Shown piece after piece: positions 1 through 7,952 of a stretch of 39,565 nt of DNA. Numbering within the stretch: the stretch's first letter is position 1; every line of letters starts with the position of its first letter. The translations under genes and the position numbers were made by a program. Source of the stretch: Melioribacter sp. (GTDB taxonomy: Bacteria > Bacteroidota > Ignavibacteria > Ignavibacteriales > Melioribacteraceae). Where the stretch lies: NCBI GenBank assembly GCA_003155655.1, contig PMDS01000087.1, forward strand, positions 55,516 through 95,080, given 5' to 3'. A model generated the notes under the pieces. The model saw only the letters and a list, made by a program, of their open reading frames with translations, did no database searches and was not told the DNA's origin.

Positions 1-186
1 TTTCATCCTACAATGACTGATACCGAACTGAATATTATTTTTGACGCAATTGAAGAGATAATTGGTAATGCAAAAGAATGGTATAAAGATTACACATATT
101 CACCAAAGACAAATGAGTATTCTTATAAGTCTGAAAAAAAAAATTATGAGGAAATAAAATCGTGGTTTTTGCTTGATGTTAAATAA
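1..186 (+). CDS. C-terminal fragment of a probable class V aminotransferase-fold PLP enzyme
   Basis: An open frame runs from the window edge to TAA at 184-186 and gives 61 residues. It begins FHPTMTDTELNIIFDAIEEI, which resembles the end of class V aminotransferase/cysteine desulfurase-fold enzymes, where a short R-x-S-F-H-P-like strand is followed by the last helix of the small domain. The rest is charged and helical (ending SWFLLDVK). The PLP lysine and the rest of the active site lie outside the window, so substrate and exact family cannot be judged. The downstream 168 bases to the next gene contain nothing I recognise. The neighbouring cassette runs in the opposite direction and converges on this gene, so no operon link is implied. 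Confidence 0.5.
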   Translation, partial: FHPTMTDTELNIIFDAIEEIIGNAKEWYKDYTYSPKTNEYSYKSEKKNYEEIKSWFLLDVK

Positions 187-354
187 TTGGAGATTGTATA
201 ATTTTTAGATCTTTAATTGTTTAATGCCCCATCGTAATTGCTATAAACATAAGTAGTCATGAAAGATGTTATTTTTTATAGACTTTTGTTTGTTTGAAAT
301 CAAAGGATTTTGAATAATGGTTTTAATAATTTTATCAAAAAAAATTTATTCTCA

Positions 355-816
355 TTATTCATTTATAACCCTTCGCATAAAATAAGCTGCCTCACCATAT
401 GCACGTCCATTCAACACTTCCGGTGAATTATGTTCTATGTCTTCATAACTGCCTAATTTACTTATCCATTTACCATTATGCAATTGTTTTGCCATATGTG
501 TTGGCTCGTTTTCTTTTACATATAGGGCTATTTTTTCATATCCACTTTCTAAAGAATTTGATTCACATAATTCATAACCATAAGCTTTCCTAAAAGTATT
601 AATAAAGTTTTCAACACTTTCTTCTAATGGGAATCCATCAGGCCAATAATAGCCATCTTCTTTAATAGGCCACATTTTTGTTATTTTTAATCCAGCAACA
701 AAAGCAATACAATTATAAATCGAGTCATAAGCACTTTTTTTCTCCCCATTATTGTCGTGTAAATTTTCCCAATAGTAATTTACTAAAGAAGGGGGCATGG
801 ATATTCCACATGTCAT
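355..816 (-). CDS. Conserved hypothetical protein, DUF7689-like (third gene of a three-gene cassette)
   Basis: This 153-residue soluble protein has no signal peptide or membrane segment. Recognisable features are YNCIAFVAG near residue 34, a Trp/Tyr/Pro-rich stretch (YYWPDGFP) near 56-63, SLESGYEKIALYVK near 88-101 and the signature THMAKQLHNGKWISKLGS followed by EDIEH near 106-128. From memory this matches a widespread uncharacterised family (I believe DUF7689) seen in Planctomycetes, Cyanobacteria and Bacteroidota; the name was not checked. The conserved Cys-Ile-Ala near the N-terminus and the late His residues could be a catalytic set of a papain/NlpC-like fold, but this is speculation. 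It overlaps the upstream gene by 4 bases (ATGA), so the two are very likely translationally coupled. A later ATG at 798 would shorten it by six residues. Confidence 0.7.
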   Translation of the reverse strand: MTCGISMPPSLVNYYWENLHDNNGEKKSAYDSIYNCIAFVAGLKITKMWPIKEDGYYWPDGFPLEESVENFINTFRKAYGYELCESNSLESGYEKIALYVKENEPTHMAKQLHNGKWISKLGSYEDIEHNSPEVLNGRAYGEAAYFMRRVINE

Positions 817-1286
817 ATCAGTTTATTTTCTTCTCCCCACTTTATCCATGCATCTGTTGCAAGTCTAAAATTTTTTGATTCCTCTGGATTTACTGGATTG
901 GTTTCGGAAAGAATTCTAAGGGCAAGGAACCAATCATCTGGGTCTCGCTTCATTTCTTGAAGAATAAAGGGTATTACTTTTTCTCCAAGTTTTATTATTT
1001 TCAAATAATTTTCATTTAGATATTTTTTAGTTGGCGAAGCGCAAGTGATTGTTTCTATTTTCCATTTTGTACAAAGTTCTTGAAATTTTAATTTTATTGC
1101 ACTTTCTTTTTTGGGTATAAATTCACTGAGATGTACAGTAATTATTTTTTCAATTTCGCGCGCATTCCAACTAACATATATTCTTTCTTTTGCTGAATAA
1201 GGAAGTTCATGTATTTTTGTTGCAATATTCCCTTTGGAGGGAAGAATATCATCTATAGTTTTATCAGAAATTTCTGGCCTCTCCAT
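813..1286 (-). CDS. Conserved hypothetical protein (middle gene of a three-gene cassette)
   Basis: A 157-residue soluble protein of unknown function. The C-terminal ~95 residues contain the recognisable part: FQELCTKWKIET near 68-79, YLKIIKLGEKVIPFILQEM near 93-111, DDWFLALRILSETNPV near 116-131 and DAWIKWGEE near 145-153. The pattern (helix, 'Y-x-x-I-I-x-x-G', helix, 'D-x-W-F-x-A-L') looks like one or two HEAT-like helical hairpins and corresponds, from memory, to a family of ~105-residue hypothetical proteins normally found beside the DUF7689-like protein. The first ~60 residues are an extension relative to that core. The start ATG overlaps the upstream stop (TAATG), and its stop overlaps the next start (ATGA). 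I do not recognise a biochemical function. Confidence 0.7.
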   Translation of the reverse strand: MERPEISDKTIDDILPSKGNIATKIHELPYSAKERIYVSWNAREIEKIITVHLSEFIPKKESAIKLKFQELCTKWKIETITCASPTKKYLNENYLKIIKLGEKVIPFILQEMKRDPDDWFLALRILSETNPVNPEESKNFRLATDAWIKWGEENKLI

Positions 1287-1969
1287 TATTCTTCACCCTC
1301 AATTTTTATTTTTTTAACATTCATTTTATCTAACATATTACTAAAACAATTAATTTGATTTTCGGCAAATTCAATAGCTTTTTTAATGGACTTTATGTCT
1401 TTTTCGTCAATTGCAATATAAATAACTTTATTAGACTCACCATCAAAATAATTTAGTCTCAATGTAGTACTTATTATAGCAGTTTTCGGTAATTCATCGG
1501 AATTTATATAAACTGGACGAATGTCTGTAAAAATCTGTACAGAGCTGAATAATTTTTCATGTCCTGCATATAGCTCAGAAGATTTTACAGAATTAAACAC
1601 TTTTTCATTACCTAAAAGTTCCAACAATCTCTTCTTAAACTTATCTATTAAATTTGGTTCTATTTTAAAATCAATTTTTTCGTTTTCATTTATACTTTTT
1701 GCGAAGTCATCAATGACATCTCCACAAAGAATTCCTTTTCGCTCACTAATCATTAATAATGTACTTAGAGCATCTAAAATATTTGAAGCATCAATGGACG
1801 ATAGATTTTTAAAAGAAGATACAAGTTGTTTTGAAAAAGCTGACCGCATTAGACCAAAATCAATTTTGTCAAGCGAATCTGATAATTGTTTAAAATCGGA
1901 TTCGTCAAGTGTAATAATTTTTTTAAATCCACTTATTATTTCGTCTGGAATATTTGTAAATATAGCCAT
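1286..1969 (-). CDS. Conserved hypothetical protein (first gene of a three-gene cassette)
   Basis: A 227-residue soluble protein. Residues 1-110 are predicted by eye to be mostly helical; residues ~125-227 look alpha/beta and hold the conserved-looking block LYAGHEKLFSSVQIFTDIRP near 133-152, then a strand TAIISTTLRLNYF near 162-174 and a helix-rich end ('YIAIDEKDIKSIKKAIEFA' region, 183-202). From memory the 'FxxxRIxTDxRPxF...HxLxIxYH' pattern belongs to a family often encoded beside the two downstream proteins. No catalytic motif stands out. It is the promoter-proximal gene. A possible divergent promoter (TTGACA at 2085-2080, TAAATT at 2063-2058, minus strand) lies about 90 bases upstream, back to back with the trp promoter. 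Confidence 0.65.
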   Translation of the reverse strand: MAIFTNIPDEIISGFKKIITLDESDFKQLSDSLDKIDFGLMRSAFSKQLVSSFKNLSSIDASNILDALSTLLMISERKGILCGDVIDDFAKSINENEKIDFKIEPNLIDKFKKRLLELLGNEKVFNSVKSSELYAGHEKLFSSVQIFTDIRPVYINSDELPKTAIISTTLRLNYFDGESNKVIYIAIDEKDIKSIKKAIEFAENQINCFSNMLDKMNVKKIKIEGEE

Positions 1970-2057
1970 GGTTATTATGTCTATTTATTTTTATTTTTTT
2001 ATTCAATGTTCTACAATCAAACCCCTAAATAGCAACAGATCAATACATCTATTGGCT

Positions 2058-2085
2058 AATTTATGGAAATTACAATTAATGTCAA
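2058..2085 (-). promoter_or_regulatory. Possible promoter of the three-gene cassette
   Basis: On the minus strand TTGACA (2085-2080) is followed after 16 bases by TAAATT (2063-2058). The -35 element forms an inverted repeat (TGTCAA, 14 bases, TTGACA) with the -33 element of the divergent trp promoter, so both promoters would start from a shared 26-bp block. The -10 match is only fair and there is a long gap to the first start codon, so this is tentative. Confidence 0.3.
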
Positions 2086-2099
2086 ACTGGTTTAATGGC

Positions 2100-2131
2100 T
2101 TGACAAATGGGAATTTTATTTACTATCTTTG
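2100..2131 (+). promoter_or_regulatory. trp operon promoter, Bacteroidota type
   Basis: TTGACA at 2100-2105 is followed by TATCTTTG at 2124-2131, an exact match to the Bacteroidota -7 element TAnnTTTG with 21 bases between TTG and TA. The inferred transcription start is about 4-7 bases after the -7 element, i.e. 2135-2138. That places it 2-5 bases before the leader-peptide ATG at 2140. Confidence 0.7.
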
Positions 2132-2139
2132 CGCCCAAG

Positions 2140-2229
2140 ATGAAAAACAATCAAATTACATACCGATCACAAATCAATAAACTTTGGTGGTGGTGGAATA
2201 ACTATACTCATGTAAATTCAGTGACATAA
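2140..2229 (+). CDS. trpL: trp operon leader peptide with four tandem Trp codons
   Basis: A 29-codon frame begins ATG at 2140 and stops TAA at 2227-2229. Codons 16-19 (2185-2196) are TGG TGG TGG TGG, within KLWWWWNNY. It lies between a promoter and an intrinsic terminator directly upstream of trpE, the exact layout of a ribosome-mediated trp attenuator. The peptide itself has no expected function after synthesis: its translation rate reports charged tRNA-Trp. A ribosome held at the Trp codons leaves 2217-2224 free, while a ribosome at the stop codon covers it. No Shine-Dalgarno sequence can fit between the inferred transcript start and the ATG, so the leader is probably translated from a nearly leaderless mRNA. 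Four adjacent Trp codons in such a short frame are very unlikely by chance. Confidence 0.9.
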   Translation: MKNNQITYRSQINKLWWWWNNYTHVNSVT

Positions 2230-2278
2230 ACTAATTAATATAGAATTTCAATCAGAACCCTTCTTAGTTATCACTGAG
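2217..2278 (+). promoter_or_regulatory. Candidate antiterminator pairing of the trp attenuator
   Basis: TTCAGTGA (2217-2224), just before the leader stop codon, is complementary to TCACTGAG (2271-2278), which spans the loop and the upper 3' arm of the terminator: eight pairs including one U-G. Its 5' partner starts about 20 bases after the last Trp codon, the right distance to stay exposed when a ribosome stalls there and to be covered when it reaches the stop codon. A second possible pairing, ATAACTA (2198-2204) with TAGTTAT (2265-2271), uses the 5' arm of the terminator but lies too close to the Trp codons to be free under a stalled ribosome. Confidence 0.55.
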
Positions 2279-2289
2279 AAGGGTTTTTT
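2256..2289 (+). terminator. Intrinsic terminator of the trp attenuator
   Basis: AACCCTTCTTAGT (2256-2268) pairs with ACTGAGAAGGGTT (2273-2285) around a four-base loop, giving a 13-bp stem with one U-G pair, followed directly by a run of six T (2284-2289). It lies 27 bases after the leader stop codon and 21 bases before the trpE start, so it would stop transcription before the structural genes unless the antiterminator forms. Confidence 0.9.
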
Positions 2290-2310
2290 GTTATATAAGG
2301 ATTAACTTTT

Positions 2311-3792
2311 ATGGATTATAAACAATTTGAAAAATTAGCGGCAGATTATAATTTTGTTCCGGTTTACGAAATAATTTCAGCCGATATGCTGACTCCCGTT
2401 CTGGCTTATCTAAAGCTTAGAATGCATAATTCTACATCCTTCCTGCTGGAATCGGTTGAAGGCATAGGCAGACTTGCAAGATATTCATTTATAGGACTTG
2501 ACCCTTCAGAAGTCATCTCAAATGTTCACATGGAATTAACTGTAAAAACCCGTGAACGGACTGAGAAACAAAACTGTAATTTATTTGATTATTTAAAGTC
2601 TAAGGTTGCCGGATTCCATTACCCTCATATTGAAGAACTTCCCTATTTCACCGGCGGAATAGTAGGATATATTGGCTTTGAAAATATTTCTCTAATTGAA
2701 GATGTTATAGAGTACGATCCTAATTCTAATTCTATCGCACCGGATTCAATTCTTGGTTTTTACAAAACCATTATTGTGTTCGATCATTTCAAACATCAAA
2801 TCATCATAATTGTTAATACAGATGTTACCGATAAATCTAATATCGGAACAAAGTATGATGATGCAGTCAAAAAACTGAAAAAACTTAAATCATTTCTTAC
2901 AAACCGGATTGACTACAAATCCAACTTTAAGTTCACACCCTATGAACAAGTCAATGGAGAAGATAAAACATTCGGCAGTTTAATAGAAAAGGGTAAAAAG
3001 AATATCTACCAGGGGGATGTATTTCAAATTGTACTTTCCAGAAGATTCCAGGCTGATTATGAAGGTGACACATTCAACGTTTATAGATCTCTTAGAATGA
3101 TTAATCCATCACCATACATGTATTATATGGAATTCGAAAACGACTTTCAGATAATCGGAACTTCCCCTGAGGATTTATTAAAAGTAAAAGACAGGAAAGC
3201 GGAAATACTGCCGATTGCAGGAACACGCCGGCGTGGAAAAGATAAGGAAGAAGATTTGAAACTTGAAATTGAGTTGATGAATGATCCTAAGGAAATTGCA
3301 GAACATACTATGCTGGTGGATCTGGCAAGAAATGATCTGGGGCGTGTTTGTAAATATGGTACTGTAAAAATTTCAGAGAATATGAAGATAAACCGGTTTT
3401 CTCATGTAATGCATATTGTATCAAGAGTGGAAGGGCTTTTACGTGATGATACTGATTGCATCGATGCATTTAAAGCCTCCTTTCCTGCGGGAACAGTTAC
3501 AGGTGCGCCTAAAATCAGGGCTATTCAGCTTGTAAATGAATATGAAAATCTTAAACGAAACGTCTATGCAGGTGCGGCTGGCTATATTGATTTCAGCGGC
3601 AATCTTGATATGTGTATTGCTATAAGAACATTGTTTGCAAATAAAAATAAAATATTCTGGCAGGCTGGTGCTGGAATTGTTGCAGACAGTATCATTGAAC
3701 TTGAATTAAAAGAAATAAAAAATAAATCGGCAGTTTTACTTAACGCTTTAAAAATGGCAGAGATAATAGATGAGAATTCTGATAATAGATAA
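2311..3792 (+). CDS. trpE: Anthranilate synthase component I
   Basis: The 493-residue protein makes anthranilate from chorismate, using ammonia delivered by TrpG; this is the first committed step of tryptophan synthesis. The N-terminal domain carries the tryptophan-binding signature LLES (45-48) and RYSFIG (57-62), so feedback inhibition by Trp is expected. The C-terminal chorismate-binding domain contains GTSPEDLL, IAGTRRRG, the DLARNDLGRV block and PAGTVTGAPK (392-401). The length is normal for a stand-alone TrpE. ATG at 2311 is preceded by AAGGA about ten bases upstream. It is the first structural gene behind the attenuator and overlaps trpG by 23 bases. Aminodeoxychorismate synthase PabB is the main alternative, but the position at the head of a full trp operon argues for TrpE. 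Confidence 0.96.
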   Translation: MDYKQFEKLAADYNFVPVYEIISADMLTPVLAYLKLRMHNSTSFLLESVEGIGRLARYSFIGLDPSEVISNVHMELTVKTRERTEKQNCNLFDYLKSKVAGFHYPHIEELPYFTGGIVGYIGFENISLIEDVIEYDPNSNSIAPDSILGFYKTIIVFDHFKHQIIIIVNTDVTDKSNIGTKYDDAVKKLKKLKSFLTNRIDYKSNFKFTPYEQVNGEDKTFGSLIEKGKKNIYQGDVFQIVLSRRFQADYEGDTFNVYRSLRMINPSPYMYYMEFENDFQIIGTSPEDLLKVKDRKAEILPIAGTRRRGKDKEEDLKLEIELMNDPKEIAEHTMLVDLARNDLGRVCKYGTVKISENMKINRFSHVMHIVSRVEGLLRDDTDCIDAFKASFPAGTVTGAPKIRAIQLVNEYENLKRNVYAGAAGYIDFSGNLDMCIAIRTLFANKNKIFWQAGAGIVADSIIELELKEIKNKSAVLLNALKMAEIIDENSDNR

Positions 3793-4336
3793 TTACGATT
3801 CATTTACATTTAATCTTGTACAGCTTGTTGGAAAATTTTTGGACGATATTATTATTAAAAGAAATGATAGGACAACAATTGAAGAGATAAAGCAGCTTAA
3901 TCCCGGTAAAATAATTATCTCTCCCGGACCTGGAACACCTCAGGAATCGGCAATCTCTTTGGATGTAATAAAACAATTAGGTAAAAATATTCCTGTTCTT
4001 GGTGTCTGCCTTGGTCATCAGGGCATTGGTTATTCCTTTGGCGGGAAAATTACCAACGCACCCTATCTAATGCACGGTAAGGCTTCAGAGATTATTCACG
4101 ATGGTAAAGGTATCTACAATAATGTACCCCAAAAATTTCTTGCGGGCAGATATCATTCACTTGTTATTGAAAATGATTCCCTGCCGGATGAACTTGTAAA
4201 AACAGCAGAAACAGAAGACGGGATTATTATGGGAGTAAGGCATAAGGAATTTCCAATAGAAGGAATCCAATTTCATCCTGAATCTGTTCTAACAAACGAA
4301 GGTGAAAAAATAATTCAAAACTGGATAAATCAATGA
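3770..4336 (+). CDS. trpG: Anthranilate synthase component II (glutamine amidotransferase)
   Basis: A class I glutamine amidotransferase of 188 residues that hydrolyses glutamine and passes ammonia to TrpE. The catalytic triad is visible: Cys80 in GVCLGHQG, and His169 and Glu171 in GIQFHPES. The oxyanion segment SPGPGTP is at 51-57. The start MRILIIDNYDSFTFNLVQ is typical of the family. The gene starts inside the end of trpE (23-base overlap) and its TGA overlaps the trpD start (ATGA), so the three are probably translationally coupled. A dual role with PabB in folate synthesis is possible in organisms with a single amidotransferase, but cannot be decided from this window. Confidence 0.95.
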   Translation: MRILIIDNYDSFTFNLVQLVGKFLDDIIIKRNDRTTIEEIKQLNPGKIIISPGPGTPQESAISLDVIKQLGKNIPVLGVCLGHQGIGYSFGGKITNAPYLMHGKASEIIHDGKGIYNNVPQKFLAGRYHSLVIENDSLPDELVKTAETEDGIIMGVRHKEFPIEGIQFHPESVLTNEGEKIIQNWINQ

Positions 4337-5352
4337 AAGAATATCTTGAAAAAGTAATTGAAGGCGAAGACCTTACTTACGACGAAGCTTACAATGTTAT
4401 GTTTTCAATTATGAGCGGAAATGAAAACAATTCAAAGATAGCTTCGCTGCTTACCGCCCTAAAAATGAAACGCGAAACCCCTATTGAAGTTGCTGGATTT
4501 GTAAAAGCTATGAGGGAAAAGGTAATTAAGATTAAGTGTAGTGATGAAAATGTTATTGATGTATGCGGAACCGGCGGTGATGGCTCCGGAACATTCAACA
4601 TCTCTACTGCCGTTGGCTTTGTTGCAGCGGGTGCCGGAGTAAAAGTAGCCAAACACGGTAACCGTTCAATTTCCAGCAAAAGCGGCAGTTCGGATGTTCT
4701 TCATGAACTTGGTGTTGATGTTCAATTATCGCCTGAATATTCTGAGAAAGCCCTTAATGAAATAGGAATAGCATTTTTATTTGCACCGTTATATCACCCG
4801 GCTATGAAGCATGTTGCCCCGATTCGTAAAGAACTTGAGTTCAGATCTATCTTTAATATATTGGGACCATTAACAAATCCAGCAGGAACTAAAAGACAGC
4901 TTATCGGCACATTTAACTTTGATGTAGCAAAACTTATGTCCGATGCGGTTCAGTATCTTGATATGAAAAAGGCGTGCTTTATATGTACAAATAATGCTTT
5001 TGATGAAGTTACTTTAACTCATCCTACCAGCGTTATTGAAACAATGGATAGGAACGGATTATACTCTTACCAGCTTACAAATGAAGCTTTTAATTTTCCA
5101 ACTTTAGAACTGAAAGATATTCAGGGAAGTTCTGCCAAAGAGAATGCTTCAATTATCTATAAAATATTCTCGGGTAAAGAAAAAACACCCGGCTATTACG
5201 TAGTTGTTGCAAATGCTGCATTGGCATTAAAAGTTGCCGGTGTTTCTGATGATTTAAACGTTTGTATTCAAGCGGCTGAAGATTCAATTTTATCCGGGCG
5301 CACATTGAAAAAGCTGAATGAACTGAAAGATTTTGGAGATAAATGTAAATGA
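4333..5352 (+). CDS. trpD: Anthranilate phosphoribosyltransferase
   Basis: Transfers the phosphoribosyl group of PRPP to anthranilate, the second step of the pathway. At 339 residues it has the usual length. The PRPP-binding loop CGTGGDGSGTFNIST is at 78-92, and the second signature KHGNRSISSKSGSSDVLHEL at 107-126. The conserved HPAMKHVAPIRKELEFRSIFN and NILGPLTNPA segments follow. TrpD is a separate protein here rather than fused to TrpG as in enterobacteria. Start and stop overlap its neighbours by four bases each, consistent with coupled translation along the operon. Confidence 0.96.
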   Translation: MKEYLEKVIEGEDLTYDEAYNVMFSIMSGNENNSKIASLLTALKMKRETPIEVAGFVKAMREKVIKIKCSDENVIDVCGTGGDGSGTFNISTAVGFVAAGAGVKVAKHGNRSISSKSGSSDVLHELGVDVQLSPEYSEKALNEIGIAFLFAPLYHPAMKHVAPIRKELEFRSIFNILGPLTNPAGTKRQLIGTFNFDVAKLMSDAVQYLDMKKACFICTNNAFDEVTLTHPTSVIETMDRNGLYSYQLTNEAFNFPTLELKDIQGSSAKENASIIYKIFSGKEKTPGYYVVVANAALALKVAGVSDDLNVCIQAAEDSILSGRTLKKLNELKDFGDKCK

Positions 5353-6143
5353 GCATTTTGCAAAAAATAGTAGAAACAAAAAAGGAGGAAGTAAAAATTC
5401 TTCGAGCCAAATACTCTTTGGAAAATTTTAAGGACTATGAATTTTTCAATGCCAATTCAATAAGTCTAAAAGAATCATTAAGGCGTGATGATAGATTAGG
5501 AATAATTGCCGAAATAAAAAAAGCAAGCCCGTCTAAAGGAATATTAAAAAACGATTTTGATTATCTGGATATTGCTAATATTTATATGCAAAACAAAGTT
5601 GATGCAATTTCTATACTGACAGATAAAAAATATTTTCAAGGAGATATTAAATTTATAGCTGATATCGCACAATTAAAGACTGTTCCATTACTCCGCAAAG
5701 ATTTTATAATTGATGAATACCAGGTATTTGAAGCTAAGGCATTTGGCGCCGATGCTATATTGCTTATATCCGAAATACTTTCTAAAAACCAGATAAATGA
5801 ATTAACTGCCGTGGCAAAAGAGTGCAGTTTGGAAGTTCTTCTTGAAATCCATTCAGAAGCGCAATTGGGTAAAATTAATCTTAGTGAGAATGATTTAATC
5901 GGTGTAAACAATAGGGATCTGGATACCTTTGAGATAAATACCGGGACTTCATTACGGCTTGCACAACTTATCCCTGATGATGTTTTAATTATTTCTGAAA
6001 GCGGGTTAAATAATTACAGTGATATAATAAAAATTAGGTCATCAAAAATAAAGGGAGTTTTAGTCGGCGAACACTTTATGAAATCTGAAGACATCAAAGA
6101 GCAATTAATGGAATTTATTGAATGGTGCAAATATGAAAGTTAA
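5349..6143 (+). CDS. trpC: Indole-3-glycerol phosphate synthase
   Basis: A 264-residue TIM-barrel enzyme that closes the indole ring of carboxyphenylamino-deoxyribulose phosphate with loss of CO2. The family motifs appear in order: GIIAEIKKASPSKG (51-64) with the catalytic Glu55 and Lys57, PLLRKDFIIDEYQV, the VNNRDL segment and ISESGL near the C-terminus, which shapes the phosphate site. It is monofunctional; the PRA isomerase is the next gene. ATG overlaps the trpD stop (ATGA), and its stop lies within the beginning of trpF (11-base overlap). Confidence 0.96.
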   Translation: MSILQKIVETKKEEVKILRAKYSLENFKDYEFFNANSISLKESLRRDDRLGIIAEIKKASPSKGILKNDFDYLDIANIYMQNKVDAISILTDKKYFQGDIKFIADIAQLKTVPLLRKDFIIDEYQVFEAKAFGADAILLISEILSKNQINELTAVAKECSLEVLLEIHSEAQLGKINLSENDLIGVNNRDLDTFEINTGTSLRLAQLIPDDVLIISESGLNNYSDIIKIRSSKIKGVLVGEHFMKSEDIKEQLMEFIEWCKYES

Positions 6144-6753
6144 AATATGCGGAATTACAAATCTTGATGATGCATTACTTTGCTGTTCTCTTGGTGCAGA
6201 TGCAATCGGATTTATTTTTTATGATAAGAGTAAACGCGCCATTAGTCATCAAGACGCAAAAAATATAATTGCTAAGCTGCCGCCGTTTATTACTAAAGTT
6301 GGTGTATTTGTTAATCAAACACCTGAAGAAATAAATACTTTATCTGAAGAAATTGGACTAAATGTTATTCAGTACCATGCGGATATTTTGCCCATTGAAG
6401 CAAAGAAAATAATTTATCCGGTAATTAAGGTATTTCGTGTTTCAACCGGATTTAATTTCAAATTATTATCCGGTTACAACAACTGCACTTTTCTTTTAGA
6501 TACATATACGGAAGAAAACATTGGCGGCACTGGAAAAACTTTCGATTGGAACATCATTCCGCAGGAATTAAGAAGTAAAATTATTCTGGCTGGAGGAATT
6601 TCTATTGATAATATTGAGCATATTTACAACATCGTTAAGCCATATGCAATAGATCTATCCTCTTCTGTTGAATATTTGCCTGGGAAAAAGGATAAAAATA
6701 AACTAACAGAATTTTTTAATAAAATAAATCAACTGAGATATTCATCATGTTAG
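6133..6753 (+). CDS. trpF: Phosphoribosylanthranilate isomerase
   Basis: Catalyses the Amadori rearrangement of phosphoribosylanthranilate. I place the start at ATG 6133, giving 206 residues and the standard N-terminus MKVKICGIT with the catalytic Cys6; an upstream in-frame TTG at 6118 would add five untypical residues. The catalytic Asp is in FLLDTYT, followed by GGTGKTFDW, and the phosphate-binding end ILAGGIS and DLSSSVE is present. Its position in the operon follows the enzyme order E-G-D-C-F-B-A. It overlaps trpC by 11 bases and trpB by 7. Confidence 0.94.
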   Translation: MKVKICGITNLDDALLCCSLGADAIGFIFYDKSKRAISHQDAKNIIAKLPPFITKVGVFVNQTPEEINTLSEEIGLNVIQYHADILPIEAKKIIYPVIKVFRVSTGFNFKLLSGYNNCTFLLDTYTEENIGGTGKTFDWNIIPQELRSKIILAGGISIDNIEHIYNIVKPYAIDLSSSVEYLPGKKDKNKLTEFFNKINQLRYSSC

Positions 6754-7952
6754 ACAATTATTTATTCCCGGATGTAAAAGGTAAATTTGGAATATATGGT
6801 GGTAAGTACGTCCCTGAGACTTTAATTTCAGCATTAATCGAACTTGAATCGGTCTACAACGTATTAAAAAATGACTGTGAATTTATTTCCGAATACAACC
6901 TTTTACAGAAAGAATATAACGGTCGCCCTACCCCGTTAACTTTTGCAGAAAGATTAACAAGTTATTACGGCAAAGCCAAAATATATTTGAAACGGGAAGA
7001 TCTATGCCACACTGGTGCGCATAAATTAAATAATGCCATAGGGCAAATTCTTTTAGCAAAGCGGCTTGGTAAAAAGCGGATTATTGCCGAAACCGGCGCA
7101 GGGCAGCATGGCGTTGCTGTTGCAACTGTATGCGCAAAATTTGGTCTGCAATGTATTGTTTATATGGGTGAAACCGATATTGAAAGACAAAAAATGAATG
7201 TCTTTAGAATGAAACTTTTGGGAGCAGAAGTCCGCCCTGTATCTTCGGGCAGTAAAACACTGAAAGACGCAACAAACGAGGCAATAAGAGACTGGGTTAC
7301 TAATGTTGAAGATACTTACTATATAATTGGTTCCGTGGTGGGACCACATCCATATCCTTTAATTGTCCGCGACTTCCAGTCAATTATTGGAATTGAAACC
7401 AAAGAACAGATAATGGCTGCTGAAAATAAATTACCTGATTACATCCTGGCGTGTGTAGGAGGAGGATCAAATTCAATAGGAATATTTTATCCATTCATTA
7501 ATGACGAAAATGTTTCTCTGATTGGAATTGAAGCTGCCGGATTTGGAATTGATACGGAGAAACATTGCGCCACTCTGACACTTGGTGAACCTGGTATCTT
7601 TCAGGGGATGAACTCTTACCTCCTTCAAGATGATAATGGAAATATTACTGAAGTTTATTCAATTTCTGCCGGACTTGATTATCCGGGTGTTGGTCCAGAG
7701 CATTCGCATTTAAAAGATACCGGCCGTGTAAAATATTTTTACGTTTCTGATGATGAGGCTCTTAAAGGTGTACGCCTTCTTACCAGCCTGGAAGGAATTT
7801 TACCTGCCCTGGAAAGCGCGCATGCAGTAGCTTATCTTGAAAAAATGATGCCTTCAACAAATAAAGATGAAATTGTAATTGTAAACATAAGCGGAAGGGG
7901 TGATAAAGATCTTTCTACAATTATAAGCAGGATAAATGGAGAAATTAAATGA
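6747..7952 (+). CDS. trpB: Tryptophan synthase beta chain
   Basis: The PLP enzyme that joins indole and serine to make tryptophan, working in an alpha2-beta2 complex with TrpA. It has 401 residues, the normal length of the TrpB1 type. The N-terminus has [15 protein letters not shown]; the PLP lysine is Lys93 in [13 protein letters not shown]; the catalytic Glu lies in [11 protein letters not shown]; and the phosphate-binding loop is VGGGSNSIG. The signature [14 protein letters not shown] is intact. The start overlaps trpF by 7 bases and the stop overlaps trpA by 4. Tight coupling to trpA fits the 1:1 stoichiometry of the complex. Confidence 0.97.
   Translation: MLDNYLFPDVKGKFGIYGGKYVPETLISALIELESVYNVLKNDCEFISEYNLLQKEYNGRPTPLTFAERLTSYYGKAKIYLKREDLCHTGAHKLNNAIGQILLAKRLGKKRIIAETGAGQHGVAVATVCAKFGLQCIVYMGETDIERQKMNVFRMKLLGAEVRPVSSGSKTLKDATNEAIRDWVTNVEDTYYIIGSVVGPHPYPLIVRDFQSIIGIETKEQIMAAENKLPDYILACVGGGSNSIGIFYPFINDENVSLIGIEAAGFGIDTEKHCATLTLGEPGIFQGMNSYLLQDDNGNITEVYSISAGLDYPGVGPEHSHLKDTGRVKYFYVSDDEALKGVRLLTSLEGILPALESAHAVAYLEKMMPSTNKDEIVIVNISGRGDKDLSTIISRINGEIK

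Noticed and set aside
1521-2180. A 219-codon plus-strand frame
   Set aside because: It is antisense to the first cassette gene, is Ser/Ile/Phe-rich in the manner of antisense frames, and runs into the trp promoter and leader.
6118-6132. TTG start for trpF five codons upstream
   Set aside because: ATG at 6133 gives the standard MKVKICGIT start of the family.
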